64,000 bases of DNA. Source: Bettongia penicillata ogilbyi (lineage: Eukaryota; Chordata; Mammalia; Diprotodontia; Potoroidae). Positions 47,495 through 57,899 of the stretch are shown piece after piece. A program made the translations under genes and the position numbers. Position 1 is the first letter of the stretch, and every line of letters starts with the position of its first letter. The stretch is from contig JAJHZJ010000808.1 of NCBI GenBank assembly GCA_023548195.1, positions 2,771,182 through 2,835,181 of the forward strand. The letters run 5' to 3'. Under the pieces are notes generated by a model that had not been told where the DNA came from, did not search any database, and saw only the letters and a list, made by a program, of their open reading frames with translations.

Positions 47495-47666
47495 ATATGA
47501 TCCTAAAACTGATATGTGGACTGCAGTTGCATCTATGAGCATTAGTAGAGATGCAGTTGGAGTATGTTTACTTGGTGATAAATTGTATGCAGTTGGAGGA
47601 TATGATGGACAAACTTACCTTAACACAGTGGAGGCCTATGATCCCCAAACAAACGAATGGACACAG
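47495..47666 (+). CDS. KLHL5: KLHL5 internal exon, kelch repeats 5-6
   Basis: The exon is 172 bp, phase 2 in and phase 0 out. The acceptor is tttttcag at 47494 and the donor is acag|gtatgc at 47667. Its first base completes the split arginine codon; it then encodes YDPKTDMW, the end of repeat 5, and repeat 6 with [10 protein letters not shown] and [15 protein letters not shown]. The preceding intron holds a second full-length HAL1-like element, and the next intron holds a third, in the sense direction. Confidence 0.96.
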
Positions 47667-47767
47667 GTATGCTATTTAATTTCTTTATTTGATCCTAGTT
47701 ATATTTTTATTAAAATGATTGATAATTTCTCATCTTCACATATTATTGGAATTAGATTTATAAATTA

Positions 47768-47819
47768 TATATTTATATATATATACATATATATGTGTAT
47801 GTATACACACACACACACA
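47768..47819. repeat. (TA)n/(CA)n microsatellite
   Basis: Alternating TA with short TG runs is followed by an uninterrupted CA run, 100 bp after a KLHL5 donor. Confidence 0.95.
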
Positions 47820-47879
47820 GATTCACCTTTATTTGAATCATAGACTTGTTAGGAATTAAAGCTAGTCTTTTCTAGTAGC

Positions 47880-48465
47880 AGAGAACTGGAAATTGAGGGG
47901 ATGCCCATCAATTGGGGAATGACTGAACAAGTTGTGGTATATGATTGTGATAGAATACTATCGAACTTTTAAGAAATGATGAGCAGGGTACTCTCAGAAA
48001 AACCTGGAAAGACTTACCTAAGCTGATGCAAAGTGAAATGAGTAGAATGAGGATAACATTGTTACACAGTAATAGCAACATTATAAGATGAGCAGCTGTA
48101 AATGACTTAGCTCTTCTCAGCAATGTAATGATCCAAGACAACTCTGAAGGACTTATAAATGCTGTCCATCCCCAGAGAAAGAATTGATGGAGTCTGAATA
48201 CAGATCGAAGCATACTTTTTACTTTATTTTTCTGGGGTTTTTTGGGGGGGAGGGTCTATGTTTTCTTTTACAACATGACTAATATGGAAATATGTTTTAC
48301 ATGACTACAGTAACCAATATCAAATTGCTTGCCTTGTCATTGAGGGTGGTGGGGGAGGGAAGAAGAGAATTTAGAACTCAGAATTTTAAAAACCAGTGTT
48401 GAAAACTGTTTTTACAGATAAATGTGGAGAAATAAAATACTAAATAAATATTTTAAAGAAAAAAA
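47880..48465 (+). mobile_element. L1-lineage 3' end (ORF2 terminus plus 3' UTR)
   Basis: The first part reads 'gatgcccatcaattggggaatgactgaacaagttgtggta', a common marsupial LINE segment. The second part (acaacatgactaatatgg, agaatttagaactcagaattttaaaa) matches the 3' region of the HAL1 copies, which ties it to the same L1 lineage. It ends in 'aaaatactaaataaat'. Confidence 0.7.
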
Positions 48466-49713
48466 TTCTTTTAAAAGGAATTACAACTGATAAGAACTCT
48501 ATAGAGATCATTTTCTCCAGTCCCCTCATTTCCTATATATGGAAACAGATTTCAAGAGATCAAGTGACTTTCCTAAGATCACAGAGATAGAAAATGTAGC
48601 CGGGATAGAAGTCAAACTCCAACTGCAAATCCAATACATCACATTAATCCATGCGACTAAAAGACAAACACATTGTCTGAAAATCATTTGTGCTTTGCTT
48701 TTTGAGTTAAATTTAAAATCCAAGGTTCCCCTTTAAATCTAAGTTAATAATACAGGAAGTAAATTGTTCTTTATAGTGGCTGAAGGAATTTATGTAAGCC
48801 TTTGATTGGAATTCTGATTATATCTTCCCAGAGAAACAATGTTATATAAAATAGTCATTTGCCAGCTCAAAAAACCTTATCAAACTGTAAATTACTTGAA
48901 ACGTAGTAAAAATAATATTTAGAAAACCTAATCATTATTTGTCACAAAGCTTCTCTGGGAGAGTTTGTTCAGTTATTACTTGGGATTTCAGCAGCACATC
49001 TCCCCTCTTTCATGCGTACCCCTGAACCAAGGGGTGAAGGTGGAGATCAGGACGGGGAGATGAAGGGATATGGTCATGGAATCGATTGCTAGAATTAGGA
49101 GTAGGTAGGCCTGGGAAGGTTTGTGACAGTAGCAGTCGAAGAAGGTGTCTGGAATTCTTGGATTTATAAAAAGGAGGAAGACTAGGTGGAGCAGTAAGCG
49201 GACAAAATGCCCTCCCATTTTTTCTTTTCCATCTTTTTTTGTTCCCCTCTTACTTTTGCTCCTTATTCTGTTCTTTTCCCATCTGCTGGAAATTTTTAAG
49301 TACAAATGTGCTGACCGCTACAGTATCTGAAGACATGAATACTTTCATTAAGTACCAGTATTAAAAGAAAATTGGGTCCCCCAAAAAACACATTAAAATG
49401 CTCCTTCAACTTCTGGAATCTTCCACTAATAATAGAAAAAATATCATTCAAACTAGATAAGTGTAAAACTTTTTTAACAAATGCCAAGGAAAGATGAAAA
49501 CAGTGCTTCAATCTTGAATCTAGAAGAGTTATTGAAATAGTTTTGTCTCCTCCAAGAAAGATACATTAAGATAAACATATCAAAGAGAAAGTTGTAGCTG
49601 AATATGTTAAGAGACTTACTGGTATTCAAAAATTAAAGCTGAATAGGAAGAACATATTAAAAGCAACTAATAACTACAAAATAACAGTCAGTTTATACTT
49701 TTGGAAGTATACA

Positions 49714-49803
49714 AGTAACAAGTTTGGAAATTATCCTAACAAAAACTCTTACTATGAAATATACAGTAACAAGGTTGGAAATTATCCTAACAAAAACTCT
49801 TAC
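49714..49803. repeat. Local duplication, 39-bp unit at 51-bp period
   Basis: Units at 49714-49752 and 49765-49803 differ by one base (agtttgg/aggttgg) and are separated by 12 bp. Confidence 0.92.
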
Positions 49804-49964
49804 AATATTAACAAAATCTGAGGCCCATCACCTGAAGACAGATATCAAAAGATTTAATTCTGTAGACAAAAAAATTAATATGTGCTTTTAAGAATGTCTG
49901 TTAAACAACTCAAAAACCTACCTCAAAAACAAGCAGACATCATCAGTTCACTGAGCAAAATAGT

Positions 49965-50254
49965 GTGTGTTCATCCTTCGTTACTGAAGACCATGCCATC
50001 AGAGAAATAATGACATGACTTGCACTTGACTTTGTTTTGAGTGAGGGAGGGCTGTGCAGGTCACCAGCCTCACTTCTCCTCCAGAGCCATCTGAATCCAG
50101 TGACTGGAGATGACCCAGGATGAGGCAGTTGGGGTTAAGTGACTTGCCCAAGGTCATACAGCTAGTGAGTGTCAAGTGTCTGAGGTGAGATTTGAACTTG
50201 GATCCTCCTGACTCCTGCCTTGGTACTCTATCCACTGCACCACTTAGCTGCCCC
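49965..50254 (-). mobile_element. tRNA-derived SINE, long form
   Basis: In reverse it shows the SINE head (cacttagctgccc at 50240-50254), the body 'gacttgcccaaggtcatacagctagtgagtgtc' and the long-form tail 'accatgccatcagagaaat'. CTGAGCAA occurs on both sides (49951 and about 50256), a probable target-site duplication. Confidence 0.8.
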
Positions 50255-51149
50255 TACTGAGCAATAGTAAAGGCTGATAAAAGGTACATACCACTGGATT
50301 TGTCAAATACAATTCAAAGTTAATTTACCTCAAATAGAACTAAGTTCCAGTAATGGAATCAAAAGGCCCTTTATGGTTAACATTCATATAAATTCAGCCA
50401 ACAATATGTTGACAGTGCAATACTGAAGAAATAGATGTGGATTTATTTGCAAAAAGAGAGCTTTATGATAGCAATTCAGGATCATGTTTTACTGCCAATA
50501 AATATTACAAAAGGTTTATCTTTAGAGTCCACATAACGACCAACATAAACTACGGAAGAAATGGTACAACTGTTCACACATCAGTAAAGACTATAAAAAT
50601 TTAGCACCTACTCAGTGCCTAAAAAGATATGGTCTGGTGTCTAGAATACATCTGAAACTCTCAGGATATTTCACAGACTGGCAACTGAGAATTCCCCATA
50701 TTACAAATACTGAACTCAAAAAGGCCTGAAAATTTCAGCCAGTAAACTGTTCTAGAACTATATACTATTTCCAGAGGTTGAACTGTTCTCCAAAATAGCA
50801 TTGATCTGTTAAAAAAAAAACAAACTAAGAACTTTATGAATATCTGATCTCCAGTCTTCATGGAACAGAAAGCTTTGAAAATATAGAAATATAACAGAGA
50901 AGAAATCCTCTGAAAATAGGCTGAGGTACTTTGAAAATGCTTTTAGTGAGCCACCAGAGAGGATGAGCTTATTATCTTCATATTTTTATTCATATACTTC
51001 ATATTAAAAAAGGAGCTCTTTTGTGCAACCTGTGCAACATGTCTATAGAGCATTAAATATAAAAGAATAATAATTGGAGAAAAGCAACTTGTCTTTGTAC
51101 TATTTCTATTTGAAAAAAAGCTGAGAGCAAGGAGATAATGAAAATTATA

Positions 51150-51360
51150 ATAATGGTGACAACTTAGTTTTACATAGCACTTTGCAGTTTACATACAAAC
51201 CTATGAAGTAGATAGTACAAAGTAGTATTGTATGCATTTTATGGAAGAGGAAACAGGATCAAAGAGTATTATTTACCAAAGTCACACAAGCTGTATGAGA
51301 GCCAGCATTTGAATCCCTGATCTTCTGATTCCAAGCTTGGGCTTGATTACACATGGGGAG
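51150..51360 (-). mobile_element. MIR/CORE-SINE, antisense
   Basis: The segments 'tttacatagcactttgcagtttacata' and 'gaagaggaaacaggatcaaagagtatta' followed by 'gagccagcatttgaatccctgatcttctgattcca' are a MIR in reverse. Confidence 0.65.
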
Positions 51361-51574
51361 CAATGGCCCTGCATTTCGAGGTGAAAGGAAGAAGAGCCAT
51401 TTAGGAGAAAGGGGTATCAGAACTGAGGAGAAGAAAGTGGGATAGTTCAGTGCTATGGACAATAAAGAGCTTCTTGTAGATTCGGAGGCACTTGAGAAGA
51501 TCATATGCCACAACTGCGGAAAAAGGAGCCACCAGATGTCATGATTCAGACTTGTGTATTTTAAGTAAAGCAGA

Positions 51575-51750
51575 AGGATTGTTGTTGATGGTGTTTGTCC
51601 TTTGTTCTCAAAGAGAACCATAGCATCAGGGAGATGATTTGCAAGTGAATTGGATTTAAGTGAAGTAGGGCTGTGCAAGGTCATCAGCCTCACTCTCTCT
51701 TTGGGAGCCATCTGGTCCAAGAGGCAAGATATAGTTCAGAATGATTGGAG
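51575..51750 (-). mobile_element. 3' half of a long-form SINE, antisense
   Basis: The segment 'gtgtttgtcctttgttctcaaagagaacc' and 'gggctgtgcaaggtcatcagcctcac' is the complement of the tail seen at 3400-3510; the tRNA head is missing. Confidence 0.7.
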
Positions 51751-53482
51751 AGGGCCCCCAGAGTAGAAAGAAGTTAAGTGGGTAAGTGGCCAGGAAATAC
51801 AGTCAATGGTATAGAGATTTTGTGGTGAAAGAAAAGAGACGAGGCTAGTGGCTACAATATCGAGGTCATGTGATCAATTATTGTTTTCATTCATTTTTTG
51901 GCATGTGTATGTGTATACGCTGAAATACGATATTTCTTAAAATCACTCCTCTCCCCCCATCAGCTCTGATATACAAAGAATAAGATGACATTGTGTTAAA
52001 TAAATTCTGCAGACTAAATTTTCTCAAGAGTTGCCATGACAAGCTTTACAATTCAGAAATGTGAAGACAATTAAGTAATGAGCTGGACATTTGAAGAAAA
52101 GCTGGATATTTGTTGATTGTAGACATTTAGGGCAACCCTTGAATTGTGGCAGTTATGTATAGTTTAATTTTTTTTTTGATTGCTCAAAGGCATACAATAA
52201 GAAGTAAAGAGATTAAACTACATGATTGGGTTAAAAGTTCTCCACTGAAATATTTATTTACATTTCAATAATTTTCCCCATATTTCAGCATAAGTAATAT
52301 ATACTGCAGAGACATCCTGGTACACAGGGGGCTAAAATACACTTTATTTGTAGCTTATGTTAAAAAAAAAGATCGTGTTCCCTAATATTGTCAATCTAAT
52401 AACAATTATGTATTTAGATATTGATGTATAATAATTATAAATACAAAAATACAGTAGTACATTTTGTGTGCTGCTGCATTGTGTGCTCATCTTGTGAAAC
52501 CCTTTCACCATCATGTTTTGGGGAAAGGTAAATGAGATATTTCCTGAATTAAAAACTTAACTTTTTTGAAATATGGTTAGGCATCCATCCTAGGGAGTTA
52601 AAGATAGTACAGAGAAAACGATTTTACATTTTTCCCCTCCAGTACCCCCTGCTCAAAGCAACCTTAAAAAAAATTATTGTTGCCCACATTATGTCCTATG
52701 TTACCTACTTCCCACAGTGCCTTGTTTGATACTGAGAGCAGAGACTCGGGATATGGAGTTGAGAGATGAAAATTTGATAATTTTTCCATTTGAAAAACTA
52801 AGAAAGGCAGATGATTTATTAACAGGTAGAAATTTAATCCCCATACAGAACCTATTTACAGTAAACCTATTGTTTCAAGTTAAAACAACTTTGAAAAAGT
52901 TAATTCATTTTAAATCCACCAAAAGGTTTTAGGATCATAGATTTAAATCTGGAATGATCCTCAGGCCTCCCTCCTCATTTGCAGAAGAGGAAACTGAAAC
53001 CCAGAGTTTGAGGCTACCTGTGTGACCGAACCTCTAAATCCTTGAACTGCAGAACCAGTATTCTTTATACTATACCGTGGTATCTCTAGACTCTGTGAAA
53101 AGATATAGGTTTATACTCCATCTCGTGATATTCTTCTTAAGACCCTGGCCTGGGCAGTCCTCAGCACAAAGAAGATCATGTAAATCAAGTCTTATTGGCT
53201 GATCCAGTGTCCTAAAGGTAACGTATTCTAGGAGGTGGCAAGCACAAGATGCACTCCTCCATTTTTGTATGTCCAGTTATTATACATCTGTATCTAAATA
53301 TGCAGTTGCTATTAGGTGGCCAATATTTGCTCATTTTTAAACATAAACTATAAATAAAATTTCATTTAGCCCCTCACTTTCTAGTATGTCCCTGTAGTAT
53401 ATATCACTTAAGCTAAAATATGCACAGTGCCGTAATGACCAGTTGTACATAAAGAAAATTATATTAAAAAATCTCTACTCAA
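51750..53482. other. Intronic DNA, mostly unclassified
   Basis: An old SINE-like fragment lies at 52930-53090 ('aggatcatagatttaaatctggaatgatcc', 'gaagaggaaactgaaaccca'). The rest is AT-rich, without a gene or clear repeat. Confidence 0.45.
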
Positions 53483-54211
53483 AAAAACTACTCAGGGGCG
53501 GAGTCAAGATGGCGGAGTAGAAAGACACACGTTTACGAGCTCCAAACCCACAGCCCATACATTTAATGTAAAAAGAGATCCGCATAAGTTCTGGATCACT
53601 GCAAGGTGTGTGGAAACAGAGTGGAAGAGATTTCCGTTCCAGAGAGCCCTGGAGAGCCATCCCCAGGGTCCATCGCACCCCGGAAAGCGGACCCCACCCC
53701 AGCGCTGCCCTGGTCATGGCCCCAGAGAAGCTGATCCGAGCAGGCTTCAGGGACAGAAGCTCCGGCGGCCTGGAAGGTCCCTCTGCCCACAGAAGCTACA
53801 GGTCAGTGAGAGAGACGGCTAGCCAAGAGGGGAGCGGGGTGTCTCTGTGACTCAGGCCCCCTTGGGAGGAGGCGGCGGAGGCGGGGGCGGTGCGGCTGCG
53901 GCCCGGGACTCCCCCAGCAGCAGGCAGGATCTTCATTACTTAAAGTCTCTGCATAAACCCCCTGAGGGAGCTGAGCCTGGGAGACGGCCCTGCCCCACCC
54001 CGCTCCATTACTGAAGGTCTCTGAATAAAGCCCCTGAGGGAGCTGAGCCTGGGAGGCGGCCCTGCCCCCACCCCAGCACCAGAACTAAAGCTCACATTGA
54101 TTAGCAGCCGCACGCGGAAAGCCCATTTAAATCTCAGACCCCAAGCACTAGCTGGGCGGATCTAGGCGGGGGTGGACAGGAATCTCAGAAGTCAAGTAAG
54201 TGGCTGGGAAA

Positions 54212-55316
54212 ATGCCTAGAAAAGGGAAGAAAAATAAGACTATAGAGAGTTTTTTCGAACAGATGCAAATGATCCTGACTTTCGGATCTGAGGAGGAAGA
54301 AGACATATTCTTGCCATCAGGGAAAGATGTGGTGGGCGGGGCCTCAGTACCCCAGACATCCCAGGGGGATGTCGGGTGGGCTCAGACCTTGGAAGAACTC
54401 AAAAAGGATTTTGAAAAGCAAGTTAGACAGGTGGAGGAAAAACTGGGAAGAGAAATGAGAGAGATGCAAGAAAAGTATGAAAAACGGGTCAATACCTTGG
54501 TAAAGGAGACCCAAAAAAATGCTGAAAGAAAATAACACCTTGAAAAATAGGCTCACTCAATTGGCAAAAGAGGTTCAAAAAGCCAATGAGGAGAAGAATG
54601 CTTTCAAAAGCAGAATGAGCCAAATGGAAAAAGAGGCTCAAAAGCTCACTGAAGATAATAGTTCTCTCAAAATGAGAATGGAACAGATGGAGTCTAATGA
54701 CTTTACGAGAAACCAAGAAATCACCAAACAAAACCAAAAGAATGAAAAAATGGAAGAGAATGGGAAATATCTCACGGGCAAAACAGCTGACCTGGAAAAT
54801 AGATCCAGGAGAGACAATTTAAAAATTATGGGACTACCTGAAAGCCATGATCAAAAAAAGAGCCTAGATATCATCTTCCATGAAATTATTGAGGAAAACT
54901 GCCCTGACATTCTGGAACCTGAGGGCAAAATAAGTATTGAAAGAATCCATCGATCACCACCTGAAAGAGATCCAAAAAGAGAAACTCCTAGGAACATTGT
55001 GGCCAAATTCCAGAACTTCCAGGTCAAGGAGAAAATCTTACAAGCAGCTAGAAAGAAACAATTCCAGTATTGTGGAAATACAATCAGGATAACTCAAGAT
55101 CTAGCAGCTTCTACATTAAGGGATCGAAGGGCGTGGAATAGGATATTCCAGAAGTCAAAGGAACTAGGACTCAAACCAAGAATCACCTACCCAGCAAAAC
55201 TGAGTATAATACTTCAGGGGAAAATATGGTCTTTCAATGAAACAGAGGACTTTCAAGCATTCTTGATGAAAAGACCAGAGCTGAAAAGAAAATGTGACTT
55301 TCAAACACAAGCATGA
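54212..55316 (+). pseudogene. L1-type ORF1 of HAL1 copy 3, one frameshift
   Basis: This is the best preserved ORF1. It starts MPRKGKKNKT at 54212 and reads to about 54525, where one extra base in an A-rich stretch (ctgaaagaaaataac) breaks the frame. A second frame (54519-55316) continues to the normal stop. Parts in order are a short basic/acidic N-terminus, a heptad-rich coiled coil, an RRM-like core (RSRRDNLKIMGLPE), IERIHRSPPERDPKRETPRN, and the C-terminal domain with RRAWNRIFQKSKELGLKPRI and YPAKLSIILQGK. The layout and C-terminal motif match mammalian L1 ORF1p, a trimeric nucleic-acid chaperone. I put the undamaged length at roughly 365 codons. Confidence 0.92.
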
Positions 55317-56310
55317 GAAGAAGCATGAAAAAGTAAACAGCAAAGAGAAGTCTTAAGGGACTTACCAGAAGTGAACTGTTTACATTCCTACATGGAAAGA
55401 CAATATTTATAACTCTTAAAACTTTTCAGTATCTGGGTAGTGGGTGGGTCCATACACACACATGTACACGCATGCACGCACACACACATACACACATGCA
55501 CACACATACAGAGACAGAGAGCACAGATTGAATTGAATAGGATGGGACCATATCTTAAAAGAAATTAAGGTAAATGGTGAGAGAGAAATGTAGTGGGAGG
55601 AAAGAGGGTGAAATGGAATGGGGTAATTATATGTCATTTAAGAGGCAAGTAGGAGATTTTTAGTGGAGGGAAAAAGAGGAGAGCTGAGAAAAAAAAAACA
55701 AAAAACAAGAAGTTTACCCTCATCACATTTGACTAAAGAAACGAATAAAATGCACACTCATTTTGGTATGAAAACTTATCTTACAGTATAGGAAAGTGGG
55801 GGAGAAGGAAATAAGCAAGGGGGGGCTGATGGAAGGGAGGGCAAAGGGAGGAGGGAGCAATTTGAAGTCAATACTCAGGGAGGGACAGGATGAAAAGACA
55901 GAATAGAAACAATGAGGGGCAGGATAGGATGGAGGGTAATTCAGTTAGTCTTACACAACACGACTATTATGGAAGTCATTTGCAAAACTACACAGATGTG
56001 GCCTATATTGAATTGCCTGCCTTCCCAAAGGGAGTGGGTGGGGAGGGAGGGATGGGGAGAATTTGGAACTCAAAGTTTTAGGGTTGTTGCTACTAGGAAA
56101 GAAGACATACAGTTAATGAGGAATAGAAAGTCATCTGGCCCTACAGGAGAAAAGAGAAAATGGAGACAAGAGAAGGGAGCGATGACAGAAGAGAGGGCAG
56201 ATTGGAGATAGGGAAAATTAGATTGCTTGGGGTATTGGGGTGGGGGGAGAGGATAAAAGGGGAGAAAAATTTGGAACCCCAAATTTTGTGAAAATGAATG
56301 TAAAAAGCTA

Positions 56311-56331
56311 AATAAATAAATAAATAAATAA
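56311..56331 (+). terminator. AATAAA array in the tail of the sense HAL1 copy
   Basis: The tail aataaataaataaata... contains AATAAA at 56311, 56315, 56319 and 56323. In sense orientation inside the intron it is a candidate intronic polyadenylation signal before the last KLHL5 exon. Confidence 0.45.
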
Positions 56332-56404
56332 GTAAGTAAAAACTACTCAAAAGAGAACCCACCTTTCAGCCAAAGGTATAGAATAGTTGTGTAATACACA
56401 GTCT

Positions 56405-56530
56405 AATGATAACCCATTAGACTGTGAGCTCCTTGAGCAAGGACTATTTTTTGCTCTTCTATGCATCCCCAGAGCTTAACAGAGTATTTGGAATGTATTA
56501 GGTACTTAATAAATGCTAGTTGACCAACTG
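56405..56530 (+). mobile_element. L2-type 3' end
   Basis: The segment 'ttagactgtgagctccttgagcaaggactattttttgc' followed by 'ggtacttaataaatgctagttgac' is the typical terminus. Confidence 0.6.
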
Positions 56531-56617
56531 TTTATAGAAACATAACGTTGTTGACATTTTTCCTCACTTAGCTCAAATGAATATATATAGCTGTCATGTT
56601 GTTTCTTTTTGTTTTAG

Positions 56618-56674
56618 GTTGCACCATTGTGCCTAGGAAGAGCTGGGGCATGTGTTGTGACTGTAAAACTCTAA
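56618..56674 (+). CDS. KLHL5: KLHL5 terminal coding exon with stop
   Basis: The exon encodes VAPLCLGRAGACVVTVKL, then TAA at 56672-56674. The acceptor is gttttag at 56617. The peptide is the closing strand of the kelch propeller. The ending TVKL points to KLHL5; as I recall them, KLHL1 and KLHL4 end differently. With this exon the seven coding pieces total 1227 bp, which is 409 codons with no internal stop or phase break. A sense-oriented HAL1-like insertion ends only 280 bp upstream, with an AATAAA-rich tail. Confidence 0.95.
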   Translation, partial: VAPLCLGRAGACVVTVKL

Positions 56675-56826
56675 CCTAATAATTCTTTTATACATGAAGA
56701 TATCCTACTTCTTTACAAAATTCTAAGACAAATGGATTGAATTTTAAGAAAATTTCAAGTGCAGCATGTCTTCTGTCAGGTATAAAGTATCTGATGTGAA
56801 ACTGAAGATGAGAAGGGGGAGGGATA

Positions 56827-56832
56827 AATAAA
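56827..56832 (+). terminator. Candidate proximal polyadenylation signal AATAAA
   Basis: This is a canonical hexamer 153 bp after the KLHL5 stop. It would give a short 3' UTR if used. Confidence 0.3.
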
Positions 56833-57225
56833 TATTAAGCACCTTTTAAAAAATAAGATTCTATCATTTTCTTGATAAACTACTTACTACAATGAAATAC
56901 GATTATCAGTTAACTCTTCCACACAGAAACAAGTGTCAATCAAGAATTTTTAAGTTTTTATTTAAGTTTTGTTTTGTTTTTCATAATGCAAATGCACCAA
57001 CTAAAGGAGCTCTAAATGCCTCTGCCTTGTAATTAAATATACAGATATGCATCCTTGGTGTACTTTTTCACCGTATCTGAGGTTCAGAAACTTTTTTATT
57101 TAACCAAAGCCTCAGTAGCATCTTATGCTAAACAATATTCTAATTAATATTTTTGGAAAGAGCTTTATTATATATGTACTAGATGTGAACTTTATTAAAA
57201 AAGAGTTCCTTTATTCCACTTAGCA

Positions 57226-57231
57226 AATAAA
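57226..57231 (+). terminator. Candidate polyadenylation signal AATAAA
   Basis: This is a canonical hexamer about 550 bp after the KLHL5 stop, in unique AT-rich sequence. It is one of several candidates. Confidence 0.3.
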
Positions 57232-57899
57232 AAATGTATAAAGTAAGAGAACCCAATAACATATAATATGGTGGGCTTTGGGGGGAATATTTAGACATTT
57301 CACTAAATCTAGCTAAACAAGAGTTACATATTTTGTTTTCAAAATGCAACTGAATCATGATTTTGTAGTAATTTAAGAAGTATAAATTTTATTTGGGGAA
57401 AAAAACATGTATTTCCTATAATATTACTCCTACACATGACAAGTATCTAGTCATAAGGCAATAGCCCCAACTACAGCGTGGGGGAGGTTTTTTCACCTTA
57501 TTACAGAACTGTTTTTTGATTTTTTTTTTGATATTATATTACTTTGTCATTTTATGTATGTTTTCTTATTTTTGTATTTGCTTCTTGTGCCTTGTTTATG
57601 TTCTGCATAGTATATATAACTCATTATTGTGCTTCACTATAATAGACAACTTGAAAGAATTAGGTTTGATACCTGGTTGAAAAATGTTTTTAAGGTGCCT
57701 GATACCTAAAGTATTTGTATATTTGTAAAGTACATATATGAATGTTAATGCTCTCCGTAAATTATTTATTGTTTACCAAAAAAGAGCAGAAACATTTTGT
57801 GATGTTTGTGATAAAGTTTCATCTCTTAATGTAATGATCAATATTGAGTATAAACAAAAAAAACTTTTTAAATACAATTTTATGGTTAATGTGCTTTCT

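Larger units (their letters stand above)
53495..56337 (+). mobile_element. Full-length HAL1-like element, copy 3, sense to KLHL5
   Basis: This is a 2.84-kb element. The 5' end reads GGGGCGGAGTCAAGATGGCGG (53495). It has a GC-rich 5' UTR with two tandem units at about 53936-54078, ORF1 at 54212-55316, a CA stretch at 55450-55513, an internal A-rich tract at 55684-55710, the L1-type 3' region and a TAAA-rich tail. The target-site duplication AAAAACTACTCA lies at 53483-53494 and 56338-56349. Nothing resembling ORF2 lies between 55317 and the tail. It sits 280 bp upstream of the last KLHL5 exon. Confidence 0.92.
47667..56617 (+). other. KLHL5: KLHL5 intron of 9.0 kb
   Basis: It contains an AT/CA microsatellite (47768-47819), an L1 3' end, SINEs at 49965, 51150 and 51575, a 51-bp-period duplication at 49714, about 2 kb of unclassified DNA (51.8-53.4 kb), and HAL1 copy 3 in the sense direction just before the last exon. 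Confidence 0.75.
56675..57890 (+). other. KLHL5: Probable KLHL5 3' UTR
   Basis: The DNA after the stop is AT-rich and free of recognisable interspersed repeats for about 1.2 kb, unlike its surroundings, which fits a 3' UTR. AATAAA hexamers occur at 56827 and 57226. A variant AATACA at 57871 precedes a T/GT-rich stretch at 57889-57914 that could be a downstream element. AU-rich motifs of the ATTTA type lie near 57760. The true cleavage site cannot be settled from sequence alone. Confidence 0.5.

Noticed and set aside
53495..56337. Full L1 with ORF2
   Set aside because: Only 1 kb of non-coding DNA separates the ORF1 stop from the A-rich tail, and it is the same in three copies.
4149..56674. 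Assignment to KLHL4 or KLHL1
   Set aside because: All three paralogues share this exon layout, but the wording of the BACK exon and the ending TVKL agree with KLHL5 as I know it; a protein search would settle it.
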